Assembly (NCBI RefSeq): GCF_900155475.1
Contig: NZ_FXAM01000001.1
Coordinates: 3,792,881-3,856,880, forward strand
Direction: 5' to 3'
DNA: 64,000 nt
From: Methylomagnum ishizawai
GTDB taxonomy: Bacteria > Pseudomonadota > Gammaproteobacteria > Methylococcales > Methylococcaceae
In this document: positions 44,863 to 53,786 of the stretch, one piece after another
Position numbering within the stretch: position 1 is the first letter of the stretch
Layout of the letters: each line of letters opens with the position of its first letter
Made by a program: the position numbers and the translations under genes
The notes under the pieces: generated by a model
The model's input: only the letters and a program-made list of their open reading frames with translations
Database searches by the model: none
Told to the model about the DNA's origin: nothing

Positions 44863-45690
44863 TCCAGTTCCGGCAGGGCGCGTTCGGCCCGCAGCCGCTG
44901 GCGGGCCGGGATGTCCAGCGACCGGGCCTCGGCTTCGACGGCGTAGAGCTGGCCGATGCGCCGCAACGCCTCCCCGGCCATGGGGCTTTGGTTGGCTTGG
45001 TGGAGTTCGAAGAACTTGCGCCGCGCATGGGCCCAGCAGCCCAGTTCGACGCAGGGCGGGGCCGCTTCCCGTTCCGGGGCGAACAGCGCCTTGTACCCGG
45101 CATAGTCGTCGACCCGCAGGTGGCCTTGCCAGGTGCCGAGGAACGCCCGCGCGTGCTCGCCGCCCCGGCCCGGCCGGTAGTCGAACACGACGATCCGGGG
45201 CCCCGGTTCCAGGTCGTTGCTGCGGTAGGCCCAGAGGTAGGCCTTCTTGGTCTTGCCGCTGCCGGGGTCGAGTTGCGCCACCGGGGTTTCGTCGGCGTGG
45301 AGCATGCCGCCCCGGCGCAGGTGCCAGGCGAGCCGGTCCGCCAGGGGTTGCAGGGCCACGCCGAGGCGGCCCACCCAGTCGGCCAGGGTCGAGCGCGACA
45401 GGACCACCCCGTCGCGGGCGGCGATCTGTTCCAGGCGGTACAGGGGGAGGTGGTCGACGTGCTTGCCGATCAGCACCCAGGCCAGCAAGCCCACCGCCGC
45501 CAGGCCGCCGTCGATGACGGCGGGCGGCACCGGGGCGGCGGCGACGGTTTCGCAGGGGCGGCAGGCGTATTGGGGCCGGATGTGGCGGTGGACGAAGAAC
45601 CGGGCCGGTTCGACGTCCAGTTGCTCGGTGACGTCCTCGCCGATAGCGGGGACATTGGCAGGCCTCCGGTTCGTGGCGGTGCTCGATCCT
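44863..45690 (-). pseudogene. IS66-family transposase, central part (interrupted)
   Basis: On the minus strand this encodes DVEPARFFVHRHIRPQYACR, HADETPVAQLDPGSGKTKKA and WAHARRKFFELHQANQSP, the zinc finger and DDE core of an IS66 TnpC. It is fused at its N-terminal side to a piece of TnpA with loss of TnpB and the N-terminus of TnpC, and is cut at its C-terminal side by the IS982-like element. Non-functional. Confidence 0.85.
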
Positions 45691-45967
45691 CGGCCACCCA
45701 GCGCGCCGATACCGTCGCGGGAATATCCAACCGGACATCCCGGGCCACCCGCAGGACCAGGGCCGGCATTTCCACGGCGCTGGCGGCCGGGGCCACCCGG
45801 ACGGGAATCAATCCAAGGCCGGACGGCTCCCCGGCGGGGGCTTCCCGCTTCACCCAGCCCGAGAAGGTCTTGGGGTTCACGCCCCGTTGACGGCAATACT
45901 CGGCCTGGCTCAACCCGCTCTTCCTCCACGCCTCGACGTGGACCTCCGGCAAATCCCGCTTCTTCAT
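45691..45967 (-). pseudogene. IS66-family TnpA fragment
   Basis: The start MKKRDLPEVHVEAWRKSG, followed by LSQAEYCRQRGVNPKTF and SGWVKRE, is the helix-turn-helix of IS66 TnpA. The frame runs about 90 residues and then breaks off into the TnpC part, so an internal deletion removed TnpB. Confidence 0.8.
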
Positions 45968-46019
45968 CCCGCTCCTCCAACAAAAGGCCCAAGGGTGTCG
46001 CGGTTTAACCAGGGCGTCC

Positions 46020-47225
46020 ATGTGGGAGGGTTGGAGGCTTACGACCTTGCAGGTCCGGCGCTGCGTGAACCCGGATTGCGCGCTTTACCACCAAGCTTAC
46101 CGTCCCGAGGAGGAAGGCCGGCTGGCGCTGCCGCACCACGAGTTCGGGCTGGACGTGATCGCGTGGATCGGCGCGTGCCGGTACCGGGAATCCCGCAGCC
46201 TGCCGGAGATCCACCGGGGGTTGGTGGAGCGCGGGGTCCAGGTGGCGGCGCGCACGGTCGATGGACTGCTCCATCGCTACAAGGAACTGGTGAGTGTGGC
46301 GCTCGGGGAGCCGGCCCGGCGGCGGTTGCGCGGACAAGGGCGGTTGATCCTGGCGTTGGACGGCTTGCAGCCGGACAAGGGCCATGAGGCAGCCCTTTCA
46401 AAGTGGTTTACCCGGTTGGCGAAATCGGGTTATGTAAGTCCCTGATTTTGCTGTGGCCCATGTCGCCGTTGGTGGCGTCCTACGCTTCGACACAGAAAAA
46501 CGGCCTTTTCAACCCATTGATTTAGAAGGGCTATTTTTTCACTTTGAAAGGGCTGGGGCCATGAGGTGCTATGGGTGGTGCGGGAGGTTTTGTCGGGTGA
46601 AATCCTGGCGGCGCGCAGCCTGCTGAGCTCTTGCCGGGAGGAACTGGCCGGCCTGCTCCGCGAATCCCTGGCGGGGGTGCCGCACCAACCCTGCCAGTTC
46701 CACTATCTGCGGGAGGCGGGCCGTCCGATCTGGGAGGCCGACCGCCACGCCCGGAAGGAACTGGGCAAGCGGGTGCGGGACGGGTGCGGGACGTGCGCGC
46801 CATCGAGCGCCAGGCCGAGGACCGCGCCGATCCCGAAGCCGACATCGTCCTGGGTTATTGCGCGGCGGTTCGCGGCGCGCTCGGCGACGGTGGCCAGCCG
46901 CCGCTGCGGCCCGGCGGCCTGCTGTTGCGGGAGCGCCTCGGCGCCATCGAGGCCAGCCTGGACCGGGCGGCCCCAAAAGTCGCCCAAGGCTGGCTGGAAG
47001 AGGCGGCGGCCATCCTGGCCAACCCCGACGGTACCGACAGCGCCGGGGTGCGGACCCGGTACGACCGGTTGTTGACCGATATCCGGGACGAGGCCTCGCC
47101 CACGCTCCCCCCTGCGGCAGATGGCCGCGCAATTCATCAAGGTCACGGCCAGCTACGGCGCGCAGATCTTCGCCTGCTACGACGTGCCGGGCTTGCCCCG
47201 CACCGGCAACGACCTCATGGGCAAC
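46020..47225 (+). pseudogene. Broken DDE-transposase-like gene, interrupted by a MITE and frameshifts
   Basis: The first part (46020-46389) encodes RRCVNPDCALYHQAYRP, a Cys-containing N-terminus, and LILALDGLQPDKGHE. After the MITE the frame resumes (VLWVVREVLSGEILAARSLL, PHQPCQFHYLREAGRPIW) and breaks at an 11-bp tandem duplication (46772-46793). Removing one copy restores KRVRDVRAIERQAEDR. A further frame change occurs near 47110 (LRQMAAQFIKVTASYGAQ). I cannot name the family with certainty; the pattern LxLDG followed by CQFHY suggests a DDE transposase. Confidence 0.7.
46390..46555. mobile_element. MITE, copy 1 (166 bp)
   Basis: It has terminal inverted repeats beginning CAGCCCTTTCAAAGTG, no coding capacity, and an 11-bp target duplication GGGCCATGAGG (46379-46389 and 46556-46566). 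Copy 2 at 52621-52786 is the same length in the opposite orientation and differs at about one position. Confidence 0.9.
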
Positions 47226-47542
47226 CGGACATCGTCAACACCGACCAAGGCTCCCAGTTCACCAGCGGGGAGTTCATCAAGGCGCTGACCGACCGGAACA
47301 TCCGCATCAGCATGGGCGGCAAGGGTTCCTGGCGCGACAACGCCTTCGTCGAGCGCCTCTGGCGGACGGTGAAGTACGAGGAGGTTTACCTCAAGGCCTA
47401 CGACTCGGTCCGGGAAGCCCGCGAATCCATCGGGCGATACCTGGATTTCTACAATACCCGGCGACCCCATTCGAGCCTGGACAGCCAAACCCCGGATGAG
47501 GTCTACTTTAAATCCCGACCGGCCCTTCCCAGGGCCGCTTAA
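47226..47542 (+). pseudogene. IS3-family transposase OrfB fragment (C-terminal)
   Basis: DIVNTDQGSQFTSGEFIKAL, FVERLWRTVKYEEVYLKAY and YNTRRPHSSLDSQTPDEVYF are the C-terminal integrase-core motifs of IS3-family OrfB. The N-terminal two thirds are missing; the piece is joined directly to the previous broken gene. Confidence 0.85.
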
Positions 47543-47570
47543 CCCAGCAGGGCATCCACTTATCCCGGCT

Positions 47571-47998
47571 TAAATTCTGTTCAAACAACCGGGGCCACCT
47601 CTATGCCCTTTGCCGTCGTGCAAGCCGGGGCCAACGTACACGACAGCCGCTTGGTGACTGTCACGGTCGAGGCGGCCGTGATCGCGGCACCCGCCGGCAC
47701 CCAGCAAGGACCCCGGCATCTTTGCCTGGACAAGGGTTATGGGTACGAGCGGGTTGAGCGGGAGGTTGCGGGATTGGGCTACGTTCCCCACATTCGCAAG
47801 ATCGGCGAGGAAAAACGCCCCGGCTCCGCGGAAACACACCCCGCTCGGCGGTGGGTGGTGGAGCGGACATTCGCTTGGCTCAAGGGCTTCCGGGCCATCC
47901 GAACCCGCTACACCTGCCGTGGAGCCAATTATTTGGCCCTTCTTCAATTCGCCTGCGCCCTAATCCTTGAAAGACGGATCAAGGCCAACTCCGCGTAA
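47571..47998 (+). pseudogene. IS5-family transposase fragment (C-terminal)
   Basis: The frame has VQAGANVHDSRLV, LCLDKGYGYERVEREV and RRWVVERTFAWLKGFRAIRTRY, the DDE C-terminal half of an IS5/IS427-type transposase. The N-terminal half is missing. Confidence 0.85.
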
Positions 47999-48127
47999 GC
48001 AGCTTATGTGCCGGATATCCTCTAATGGGCCGACCCTAGACGCCGAACCGGCCCGACCGCCTTCCCGCCTCACCCTCCTTCAAGCCAAATGAGGGTAAGC
48101 CAGAGGGTGAGAACACCCCGCAAACGA

Positions 48128-48162
48128 AAAAGGCCCACCCCCGAGAAGGGGATAAGCCTTTG
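48128..48162 (-). terminator. Terminator after tRNA-Arg
   Basis: On the minus strand AAAGGC pairs with GCCTTT around an inner CCCC/GGGG stem and is followed by T5. It lies 8 bases beyond the tRNA 3' end. Confidence 0.7.
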
Positions 48163-48169
48163 ATAAATA

Positions 48170-48246
48170 TGGTGCCCCGAATACGATTCGAACGTACGAC
48201 CTTCCCCTTAGGAGGGGGACGCTCTATCCTACTGAGCTACCGGGGC
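48170..48246 (-). tRNA. tRNA-Arg (anticodon CCT)
   Basis: A complete 77-nt cloverleaf on the minus strand with encoded CCA (48172-48170). The acceptor GCCCCGG pairs with TCGGGGC, the anticodon loop CTCCTAA puts CCT at 34-36 (reads AGG), and GTTCGAATC forms the T loop. Confidence 0.97.
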
Positions 48247-48351
48247 GGAGGAAAAGAGGCGGCTATTCTAGCACCTCAGTCGCCGGATTGCTCCCCCTGG
48301 CCACCTTTCCAACGCCCACCCCACCGCGCTCCACCCGAACGGAGGCACTCC

Positions 48352-48394
48352 ATGATCCGGAAGCTCCTCATCGCCAACCGCAGTGAAATCTTAA
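48352..48394 (+). pseudogene. 5' stub of a biotin carboxylase gene
   Basis: ATG 48352, preceded by GGAGG, encodes MIRKLLIANRSEI, the typical start of the biotin carboxylase subunit or domain (AccC/PycA type: M-x-x-K-(L/V)-L-I-A-N-R-G-E-I). After 13 codons an IS982-like end replaces the rest. The remainder of the gene is not in the window, so the gene was lost or split. Confidence 0.75.
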
Positions 48395-48532
48395 ACGCTT
48401 GGTGTGATTTCAATTTCACCAACTGATCAATTCGACGAACGCCAAAGAAGGCCTTCCAAGTTTCCGGTTCAGCCAGATGCAGAAATTATGGAGCGCCATC
48501 TTGGCGGTGATCCGGGCGGCGAACCCGCCGAG
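48395..48532 (-). mobile_element. IS982-like element, 138-bp 3'-end remnant
   Basis: It matches the right end of the complete element (44862 leftwards) from ACGCTTGGTGTGATTTC to CCGCCGAG without visible gaps, then stops at unrelated sequence. It is truncated and inert. Confidence 0.85.
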
Positions 48533-48978
48533 TTATAGTGGACCCCGTTTTCCGGACAGTCATTTAAGATGGTGACGGTGGAGAAACCGGAGTCAAAAGT
48601 GAGCGAGAAGAAACGCAAGCTGAGCTGGTTGTATTGCAGCGAGCCGAGCGCCTGCTGGGTCTGGGGATAGAAGCCGCCGATGGCGACACCAAGCTGCGCC
48701 CGCGCTTCCAAGACCCGCACCCCGGCCACCTGGAGCGGCAGGTTTTGCCGGTAGGCGGCTTCGACCAAACGATCCAAGACCGGGTCTTTGAACACCCGCC
48801 ACCACAGCTTGGAAGGGTCGGCCTGGGCAGCAAGGCGCGGATCGGCGGCCAGGGACCAATTGGGAGCGACCGCCACCGCCGGACGCTGGTAATCGGGACC
48901 GAGCTTGGCGCAGCCGCCCAGCGCCAGCATAACCGCCAGCGTCCATCGGCATAAGCACCGCCCGCCGTGGCTTTCCAT
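48533..48978 (-). pseudogene. RND efflux outer-membrane lipoprotein, 5' fragment
   Basis: From ATG 48978 the minus strand encodes a lipoprotein signal (LALGGCAKLGPDYQRPAV, with Cys after GG) and the first helices of an OprM/NodT-type outer-membrane factor (KLWWRVFKDPVLDRLVEAAYRQN, cut here to WWRVFKDPVLDRL, then LQVAGVRVLEARAQLGVAIG). After QALGSLQYNQLSLR the family pattern stops; the last about 60 bases (48533-48594) look like another insertion-sequence end (ACCCCGTTTTCCGGACAG). About 130 of the usual about 470 residues remain. Confidence 0.75.
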
Positions 48979-49246
48979 CCCCACCTCCGATAGCGCAATG
49001 CTCCATTCACACTTGGGACCGCCCGGCCCGAGTTTACACCCATGGCGGACGCGGGCGCGAACCGCATAAACCCCCATCCTCGCGGCGGAATCCGCCAATC
49101 CACCGGCCCGGACCCAGGCTTTTTCCGCCACCGCCCGCCCTCTCGGCCCGGCCCGATCCGTGTTGTCCGCCTAAATGAAAGCCAATATCATTTGAAACCC
49201 ATTCCACATCCGTGATAAGCCTTTCTCCCCAATCCGATTCATCCTT

Positions 49247-50356
49247 ATGAGATCAAACCTTCCGGCCCGCCTCGTCCTCCTGCTGTTGAGCCTCGCCATC
49301 GGCCCCGCCACAGCCGCCACCCGCCACTATTACCTCGCCGCCGAGGAAATCCTCTGGGACTACGCCCCGTCCTACCCGGTCAATCCCATGCACAACGGCC
49401 CCTTCACCGACGCCGAGAAAACCTTCGTCGAGGGCAACAAGACCGACCGCATCGGTAGGCAGTACTACAAAGCCCATTACGTGGAATACACCGACGCCAG
49501 TTTCACCCAGGTCAAGCCGCGCCCGCCGGAATGGCAACACCTGGGGATACTCGGCCCCGTGATCCGCGCCAATGTCGGCGACACCCTCAAGGTCACGCTG
49601 AAGAACCACACCGCCAGCCTGCCCATCTCCCTGCATCCCCATGGCGTGTTCTACCTCAAAAACAGCGAGGGCACCCATTACGAGGATGGCACTTCCGGCC
49701 AGGACAAGCTCGACGACGAAATCCAACCCGGCGCCAGCCACACCTATACCTGGGAAGTCCCGGAACGCTCCGGTCCCGGCCCGCACGATCCCAGTTCCAT
49801 CGTCTGGCTCTACCATTCCCATGTGAACGAGGTGGCCGACACCAATACCGGCTTGATCGGACCCATCATCATTTCGCGGCGCGGCGAATTGCAGCCCAAT
49901 GGCCGCTTGAAGGGCATCGACCGCGAGTTCGTGGTGTTGTTCACCGTGTTCGACGAGAACAAGAGCCTGCTGCTGGACAAGAACATCCAAAGCTTCGCCC
50001 CCGCCGCCGCCGACAAGCAAGAGGACGAGGCATTCGTCGAGAGCAACCTGATGCACAGCATGAACGGCTATGTCTATACCAACCTGGCCGGCATCAGCAT
50101 GACCGTGGGCGAAAACGTCCGCTGGTATCAACTCGCCCTCGGTACCGAGGTCGATCTCCACACCCCCCATTGGCATGGCAACACCCTGATGGAAACCGGC
50201 CGCCGGGTGGATGTCTTGAACCTTTTGCCCGGCACCCATATCACTGTGGATATGCGGCCCGATAATCCGGGGATTTGGATGTACCACTGCCATGTGAACG
50301 ACCACATCGACGCCGGCATGATGGCGAATTACGAGGTGAAACCCCGGCGCAAATAA
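49247..50356 (+). CDS. Two-domain multicopper oxidase, periplasmic
   Basis: The 369-residue protein has a signal peptide (about residues 1-23, ending PATA-A). Copper ligands are visible in ISLHPHGVFY (about 130), WLYHSHVNEV (about 189), HTPHWHG (305-311) and HCHVNDHIDAGM (347-358), the full set of type 1, 2 and 3 ligands. The arrangement, with sequence like ceruloplasmin/hephaestin cupredoxin domains, is that of two-domain multicopper oxidases, which would work as trimers. Substrate is unknown; ferroxidase or copper oxidase are options. It is followed 79 bases later by a small ferritin-like gene. Confidence 0.85.
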   Translation: MRSNLPARLVLLLLSLAIGPATAATRHYYLAAEEILWDYAPSYPVNPMHNGPFTDAEKTFVEGNKTDRIGRQYYKAHYVEYTDASFTQVKPRPPEWQHLGILGPVIRANVGDTLKVTLKNHTASLPISLHPHGVFYLKNSEGTHYEDGTSGQDKLDDEIQPGASHTYTWEVPERSGPGPHDPSSIVWLYHSHVNEVADTNTGLIGPIIISRRGELQPNGRLKGIDREFVVLFTVFDENKSLLLDKNIQSFAPAAADKQEDEAFVESNLMHSMNGYVYTNLAGISMTVGENVRWYQLALGTEVDLHTPHWHGNTLMETGRRVDVLNLLPGTHITVDMRPDNPGIWMYHCHVNDHIDAGMMANYEVKPRRK

Positions 50357-50435
50357 CGCCCAAGGCAGGCGGCATCCAACCGCAGCGCACCGCGCGGTGG
50401 GCGGATCACCGCGCCCCAACCCCAGGAGTAGCGCC

Positions 50436-50906
50436 ATGAAAAAGCACCTGCGCAATTTCGAGCAAGCCAAGGATGTGTTGGATTACGGGATCGACCTGCA
50501 CGGCCAGCTGGGCGCTTTGTACCACGCGCTGGGCCGGCACAGCGACCAGGACCGGGCCAAGCTGGTACTGGACTATCTCGGCCACCACGAGCGCGAGCGC
50601 GGCCAAGCCCTGCGGCGTTTCGAGCAGATTCCCGATGTCAACGGCCTGGACGTTTGGCTACAATTCGCGCCCAACCCGGACATCGAGCGCCTATTGGCGG
50701 ATTGCGCGGTCCGGCCCGATGCGTCGGTGGACGATATCGTGGACATCGCCATGCGCTTCGACGCGGCTTTGATCGAGATTTACCAGGAAGCGTCCCGGCA
50801 AGCAGAGAGCACCCCGGCCAAGGGTTTGTTCGACCATCTGGTGGACATGGCAACCCAGGAACGGCAACGCTTCGTCCGCGATGTCGAATGGGTCCAGGAT
50901 ATTTGA
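50436..50906 (+). CDS. Small helical (ferritin/DUF2383-like) protein
   Basis: The 156-residue protein has a strong AGGAG 9 bases before ATG 50436. It is predicted all-helical, with FEQAKDVLDYGIDLHGQLGALY and LDYLGHHERERGQALRRFEQ in the first half (cut to landmarks LHGQLGALY and GHHERERG) and GLFDHLVDMATQERQRFVRD near the end. Spaced His and Glu residues resemble the four-helix ferritin-like fold, which may bind a di-metal centre. The assignment is by fold pattern only. It lies 79 bases after the multicopper oxidase, so a shared metal-related role is plausible. Confidence 0.55.
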   Translation: MKKHLRNFEQAKDVLDYGIDLHGQLGALYHALGRHSDQDRAKLVLDYLGHHERERGQALRRFEQIPDVNGLDVWLQFAPNPDIERLLADCAVRPDASVDDIVDIAMRFDAALIEIYQEASRQAESTPAKGLFDHLVDMATQERQRFVRDVEWVQDI

Positions 50907-50943
50907 GCGACGCCCCCACCCACCCGATAGGAGATTTGCAACG

Positions 50944-51255
50944 ATGCCCCAACCGCGTTTGCCCGGAACGCCATCCGTCCTGCTGGGCGCCGCCCTCCTG
51001 GCCGCCTGCGCCACGCCGCCCCCACCCGCCCCCAGCGCCCCGCCCAAACCGCTATCCGCCGAACAAATCTTCCGCGAAAGCCAAGGCATGGCCCAACTCG
51101 GCCAGCGCCACAAAGAGGGCGAGGAAATGGTACGGCAAGGCCAGCAAATGGTGCGCGACGCCCAGACCCAGGAAGCGGAAGGCCAGCGCCTGATCGACGC
51201 GGGCCGGAAGATCATCCAGGAAAGCGAACAGGGCTACGACGCGCTGAGGAAATAA
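50944..51255 (+). CDS. Small lipoprotein with coiled-coil repeats
   Basis: This 103-residue protein has a lipobox, LLAACATPPPP (Cys at about residue 22). A Pro-rich linker follows. The rest is charged and helical with short repeats (GQRHKEGEEMVRQGQQMVRD, AQTQEAEGQRLIDAGRKI), suggesting a coiled coil in the periplasm. Function is unknown. It is co-directional with the two genes before it, with a 37-bp gap. Confidence 0.65.
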   Translation: MPQPRLPGTPSVLLGAALLAACATPPPPAPSAPPKPLSAEQIFRESQGMAQLGQRHKEGEEMVRQGQQMVRDAQTQEAEGQRLIDAGRKIIQESEQGYDALRK

Positions 51256-51439
51256 GCCTCGGTGGCCTGGAAGCTTGCCATCCTTGGACGCCGGGTTGTG
51301 GCATCCCTGCCGAAACGACGGCCTTTCCCGCCAAAATCGCCGTTCGCGACCGGGTCGGGTCCGGGTCCGCCCCCCGCATGATAGCTCCCGCCCGGTTGTG
51401 CTAGCCTGTGTTCCATCCCCAATCCAAAGGAGTACCCCG

Positions 51440-52027
51440 ATGGCCATACCGCAACCTATCGCGAAACTGGATTTCGAGGACTATCTGGCCTGGGAAACGG
51501 CCCAAGCCGAAAAACATGAATTCGTACGCGGCGAAATCTTCGCCATGACCGGGGCGCGACGATCCCATGTCGCCGTATCGCTCAATATCGCGGCGGCGCT
51601 CAAGCGCCATCTACGCGGCGGTTCCTGCCGGGTGTACATGGCCGATATGAAATTGCGGGTCGAAGCGGCGGACACCGCGTTCTATCCCGATGTGCTGGTC
51701 ACTTGCGACCGCCGCGACCATGCCGCCGAGTTGTTCATGCGCCATCCCTCGTTGGTGGTCGAGGTGCTGTCGGAATCGACCGCCGCCTACGACCGGGGCG
51801 GCAAATTCGCCGCCTACCGCCAACTCGACAGCCTCAAGGAATACGTGGTGGTCGATATCGAAGCGCGGCGGGTGGAATGCTTCCGGCGCGACGCCGAGCG
51901 GCGCTGGGTGCTGTACGACTACAGCGGGGTGGATGCGGCTTGCGAATTCGCCAGCCTCGATTGCTGGCTACCCCTGGCCGAAGTCTTCGAGGATGTGGAC
52001 GCCGCCGATGAGGCCGCCCCGGAGTAG
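51440..52027 (+). CDS. Uma2-family (DUF820) putative endonuclease
   Basis: The 195-residue protein has the Uma2/DUF820 pattern: YLAWETAQAEKHEFVRGEIFAMTGA near the start (cut to EKHEFVRGE), then FYPDVLVTCD and the PD-(D/E)XK-like core LVVEVLSESTAAYDRGGKFAAYR. AAGGAG 8 bases upstream supports ATG 51440. Members are abundant in cyanobacteria and methanotrophs; the activity is inferred from fold. A second, shorter Uma2 gene is at 57951. Confidence 0.85.
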   Translation: MAIPQPIAKLDFEDYLAWETAQAEKHEFVRGEIFAMTGARRSHVAVSLNIAAALKRHLRGGSCRVYMADMKLRVEAADTAFYPDVLVTCDRRDHAAELFMRHPSLVVEVLSESTAAYDRGGKFAAYRQLDSLKEYVVVDIEARRVECFRRDAERRWVLYDYSGVDAACEFASLDCWLPLAEVFEDVDAADEAAPE

Positions 52028-52031
52028 CCCC

Positions 52032-52553
52032 ATGCCCGCCAAAGCCCCCCACCACGCCCGCATCGCCAGCCACACTCCAGGCCGCCTGCGGGTGAAACTC
52101 GCCCGCAACCGCTCCGATAGCGCCACCTTGGACCGGATCAAAACCGACCTCGAAGCCTGTCCGGGCGTGGCCGGGGTGGGCGTCAATCCGGCCAGCGGCA
52201 GCCTCACCGTCCGCTACGACCCCAAGCGCCATTCCACCGCCGGGATATTGGGCGTGTTGGAGGATGTCGATGTGCTGATCGATAGCCTGACCGATATTCC
52301 CGGCCTCGCCACCCACACCCCCAGCGTCGGTGTGGCTATCGACGATTTGAGCGCCCGACTATCGCGGCGGCTGGGATTTCCCATCGATCTCCGGGTAGTG
52401 TTGCCGCTGTTGTTCGTGGGGGCGGGAACCTGGTCGATCCTGCGCCACGGGCTCATGCTGAACAAGGTGCCGGGCTGGATGTTGCTATGGCTGGGCTTCG
52501 ATTTGTTCGTGAAAGCCCATCCGTCCGACCGGGCCAGGAGCGGCGAACCCTGA
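52032..52553 (+). CDS. HMA-like membrane protein
   Basis: This 173-residue protein begins 5 bases after the Uma2 gene. Residues about 8-80 resemble a heavy-metal-associated (HMA_2) fold (RIASHTPGRLRVKLARN, VGVNPASGSLTVRYDP), but lack the CxxC metal motif. Two C-terminal hydrophobic segments (DLRVVLPLLFVGAGTWSIL and GWMLLWLGFDLFV) anchor it in the membrane. Similar proteins occur beside P-type ATPases; none is here. Function is unknown. Confidence 0.7.
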   Translation: MPAKAPHHARIASHTPGRLRVKLARNRSDSATLDRIKTDLEACPGVAGVGVNPASGSLTVRYDPKRHSTAGILGVLEDVDVLIDSLTDIPGLATHTPSVGVAIDDLSARLSRRLGFPIDLRVVLPLLFVGAGTWSILRHGLMLNKVPGWMLLWLGFDLFVKAHPSDRARSGEP

Positions 52554-52620
52554 ATCCCCGGTGACGGCGCAGGACCGGACAATGATCCTGGGAACCCGGC
52601 TGGGGGTAGGCGTCCCAATC

Positions 52621-52786
52621 CAGCCCTTTCAAAGTGTAAAAATAGCCCTTCTAAATCAATGGGTTGAAAAGGCCGTTTTTCTGTGTCGAAGCGTAGGACG
52701 CCACCAACGGCGACATGGGCCACAGCAAAATCAGGGACTTACATAACCCGATTTCGCCAACCGGGTAAACCACTTTGAAAGGGCTG
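52621..52786. mobile_element. MITE, copy 2 (166 bp)
   Basis: The same element as 46390-46555, inverted. It has the same terminal repeats and an 11-bp target duplication GCGTCCCAATC at 52610-52620 and 52787-52797. The two copies differ at about one base. Confidence 0.9.
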
Positions 52787-52797
52787 GCGTCCCAATC

Positions 52798-53147
52798 GCA
52801 CCAAATGAAAGCGCGACGTACCGCTTGTGTGCAGACTGGGCATCGGGATCGCTCGACAGGGGCGGGGCGGGCACCCAACCCAACCCACCGGCTTGCCGCG
52901 CCAAGCCCGATCCGGCGCTGGATGGGGCGGTGGAGATGGCCGGATATCAGAATATCCATATCGCTGGTGCGCGATTTGCTTATCGACTGGAATCTTTTTT
53001 TCCAACCCCCTTCCAGAGGGACCATTCCAGTGCGGTTCGCTTCGATCCTTCCCATGAGCGCCGCGGCTTCCAGGTCGGCATCGACCGATGAAGCCGCCGT
53101 GGCATCAACCCGCGGCCCCAGGGCCGCGCAGCGCCCAGAGCCCCCCC
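52798..53147. other. Intergenic region after the MITE, no gene seen
   Basis: 350 bases with no supported gene, RNA or repeat. Confidence 0.35.
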
Positions 53148-53681
53148 ATGCCTGAGACCCCCCGGCCAGCGGATAAAGAGCAATGGGTCGTCTGGAACGG
53201 CTTTTTCGGCATTCCCGCCATGGCCACGATTGGCCGGGTCGAGGTCGGCACGGACGGCAGAAACGCCTGGCTGGACCCGCCCTTCGACATGGTGGGCCCG
53301 TTCAACCTCGACGAACTCGAAACACGTGGCCGGATCGCCTTCGCCGCTTGCATCGTCATGTCGCGCCAGCGATGGCAGGACGACCAAGTGGAACTGCGCC
53401 GGGAGTCCCGCGAAAGACGCCGTGCGGCGCAGGAGCGGCTATACGGAGAACACGGGCAGTTCAACGGAGGCCGGAGGCGGCACCGGCCCCACCGCCAGCC
53501 ACACGACGATAGGCAACACCGGGAGACATTGAACCTGCCGGTCGATGGAAAACTGACACCCACCCAGATCAAAACGGCTTATCGGCGACTCGCCCAAAAG
53601 GCACATCCCGATGTCGGCGGCAGCCACGAGCAATTCCTCCGTATCACGGAAGCACGTAACGCGCTGCTCGACCACATCTAG
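53148..53681 (+). CDS. Protein with C-terminal J domain
   Basis: A 177-residue protein. The last about 45 residues are a J domain (LTPTQIKTAYRRLAQKAHPD, with the HPD signature that activates Hsp70) followed by GGSHEQFLRITEARNALL. The N-terminal about 110 residues (WNGFFGIPAMATIGRVEVG, FNLDELETRGRIAFAACIVM) are of unknown function, and a basic His/Arg-rich linker joins the parts. It probably directs DnaK to a specific client. Confidence 0.75.
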   Translation: MPETPRPADKEQWVVWNGFFGIPAMATIGRVEVGTDGRNAWLDPPFDMVGPFNLDELETRGRIAFAACIVMSRQRWQDDQVELRRESRERRRAAQERLYGEHGQFNGGRRRHRPHRQPHDDRQHRETLNLPVDGKLTPTQIKTAYRRLAQKAHPDVGGSHEQFLRITEARNALLDHI

Positions 53682-53786
53682 TGGCCGATGGCATTCATAG
53701 CTGGATACGGGCCACCGCACGCCATAAAGCCCAATTTTTGCGTCACCCGGCCGGATAGCCCATCGGCGCTACGGCATGGCCTCCTT

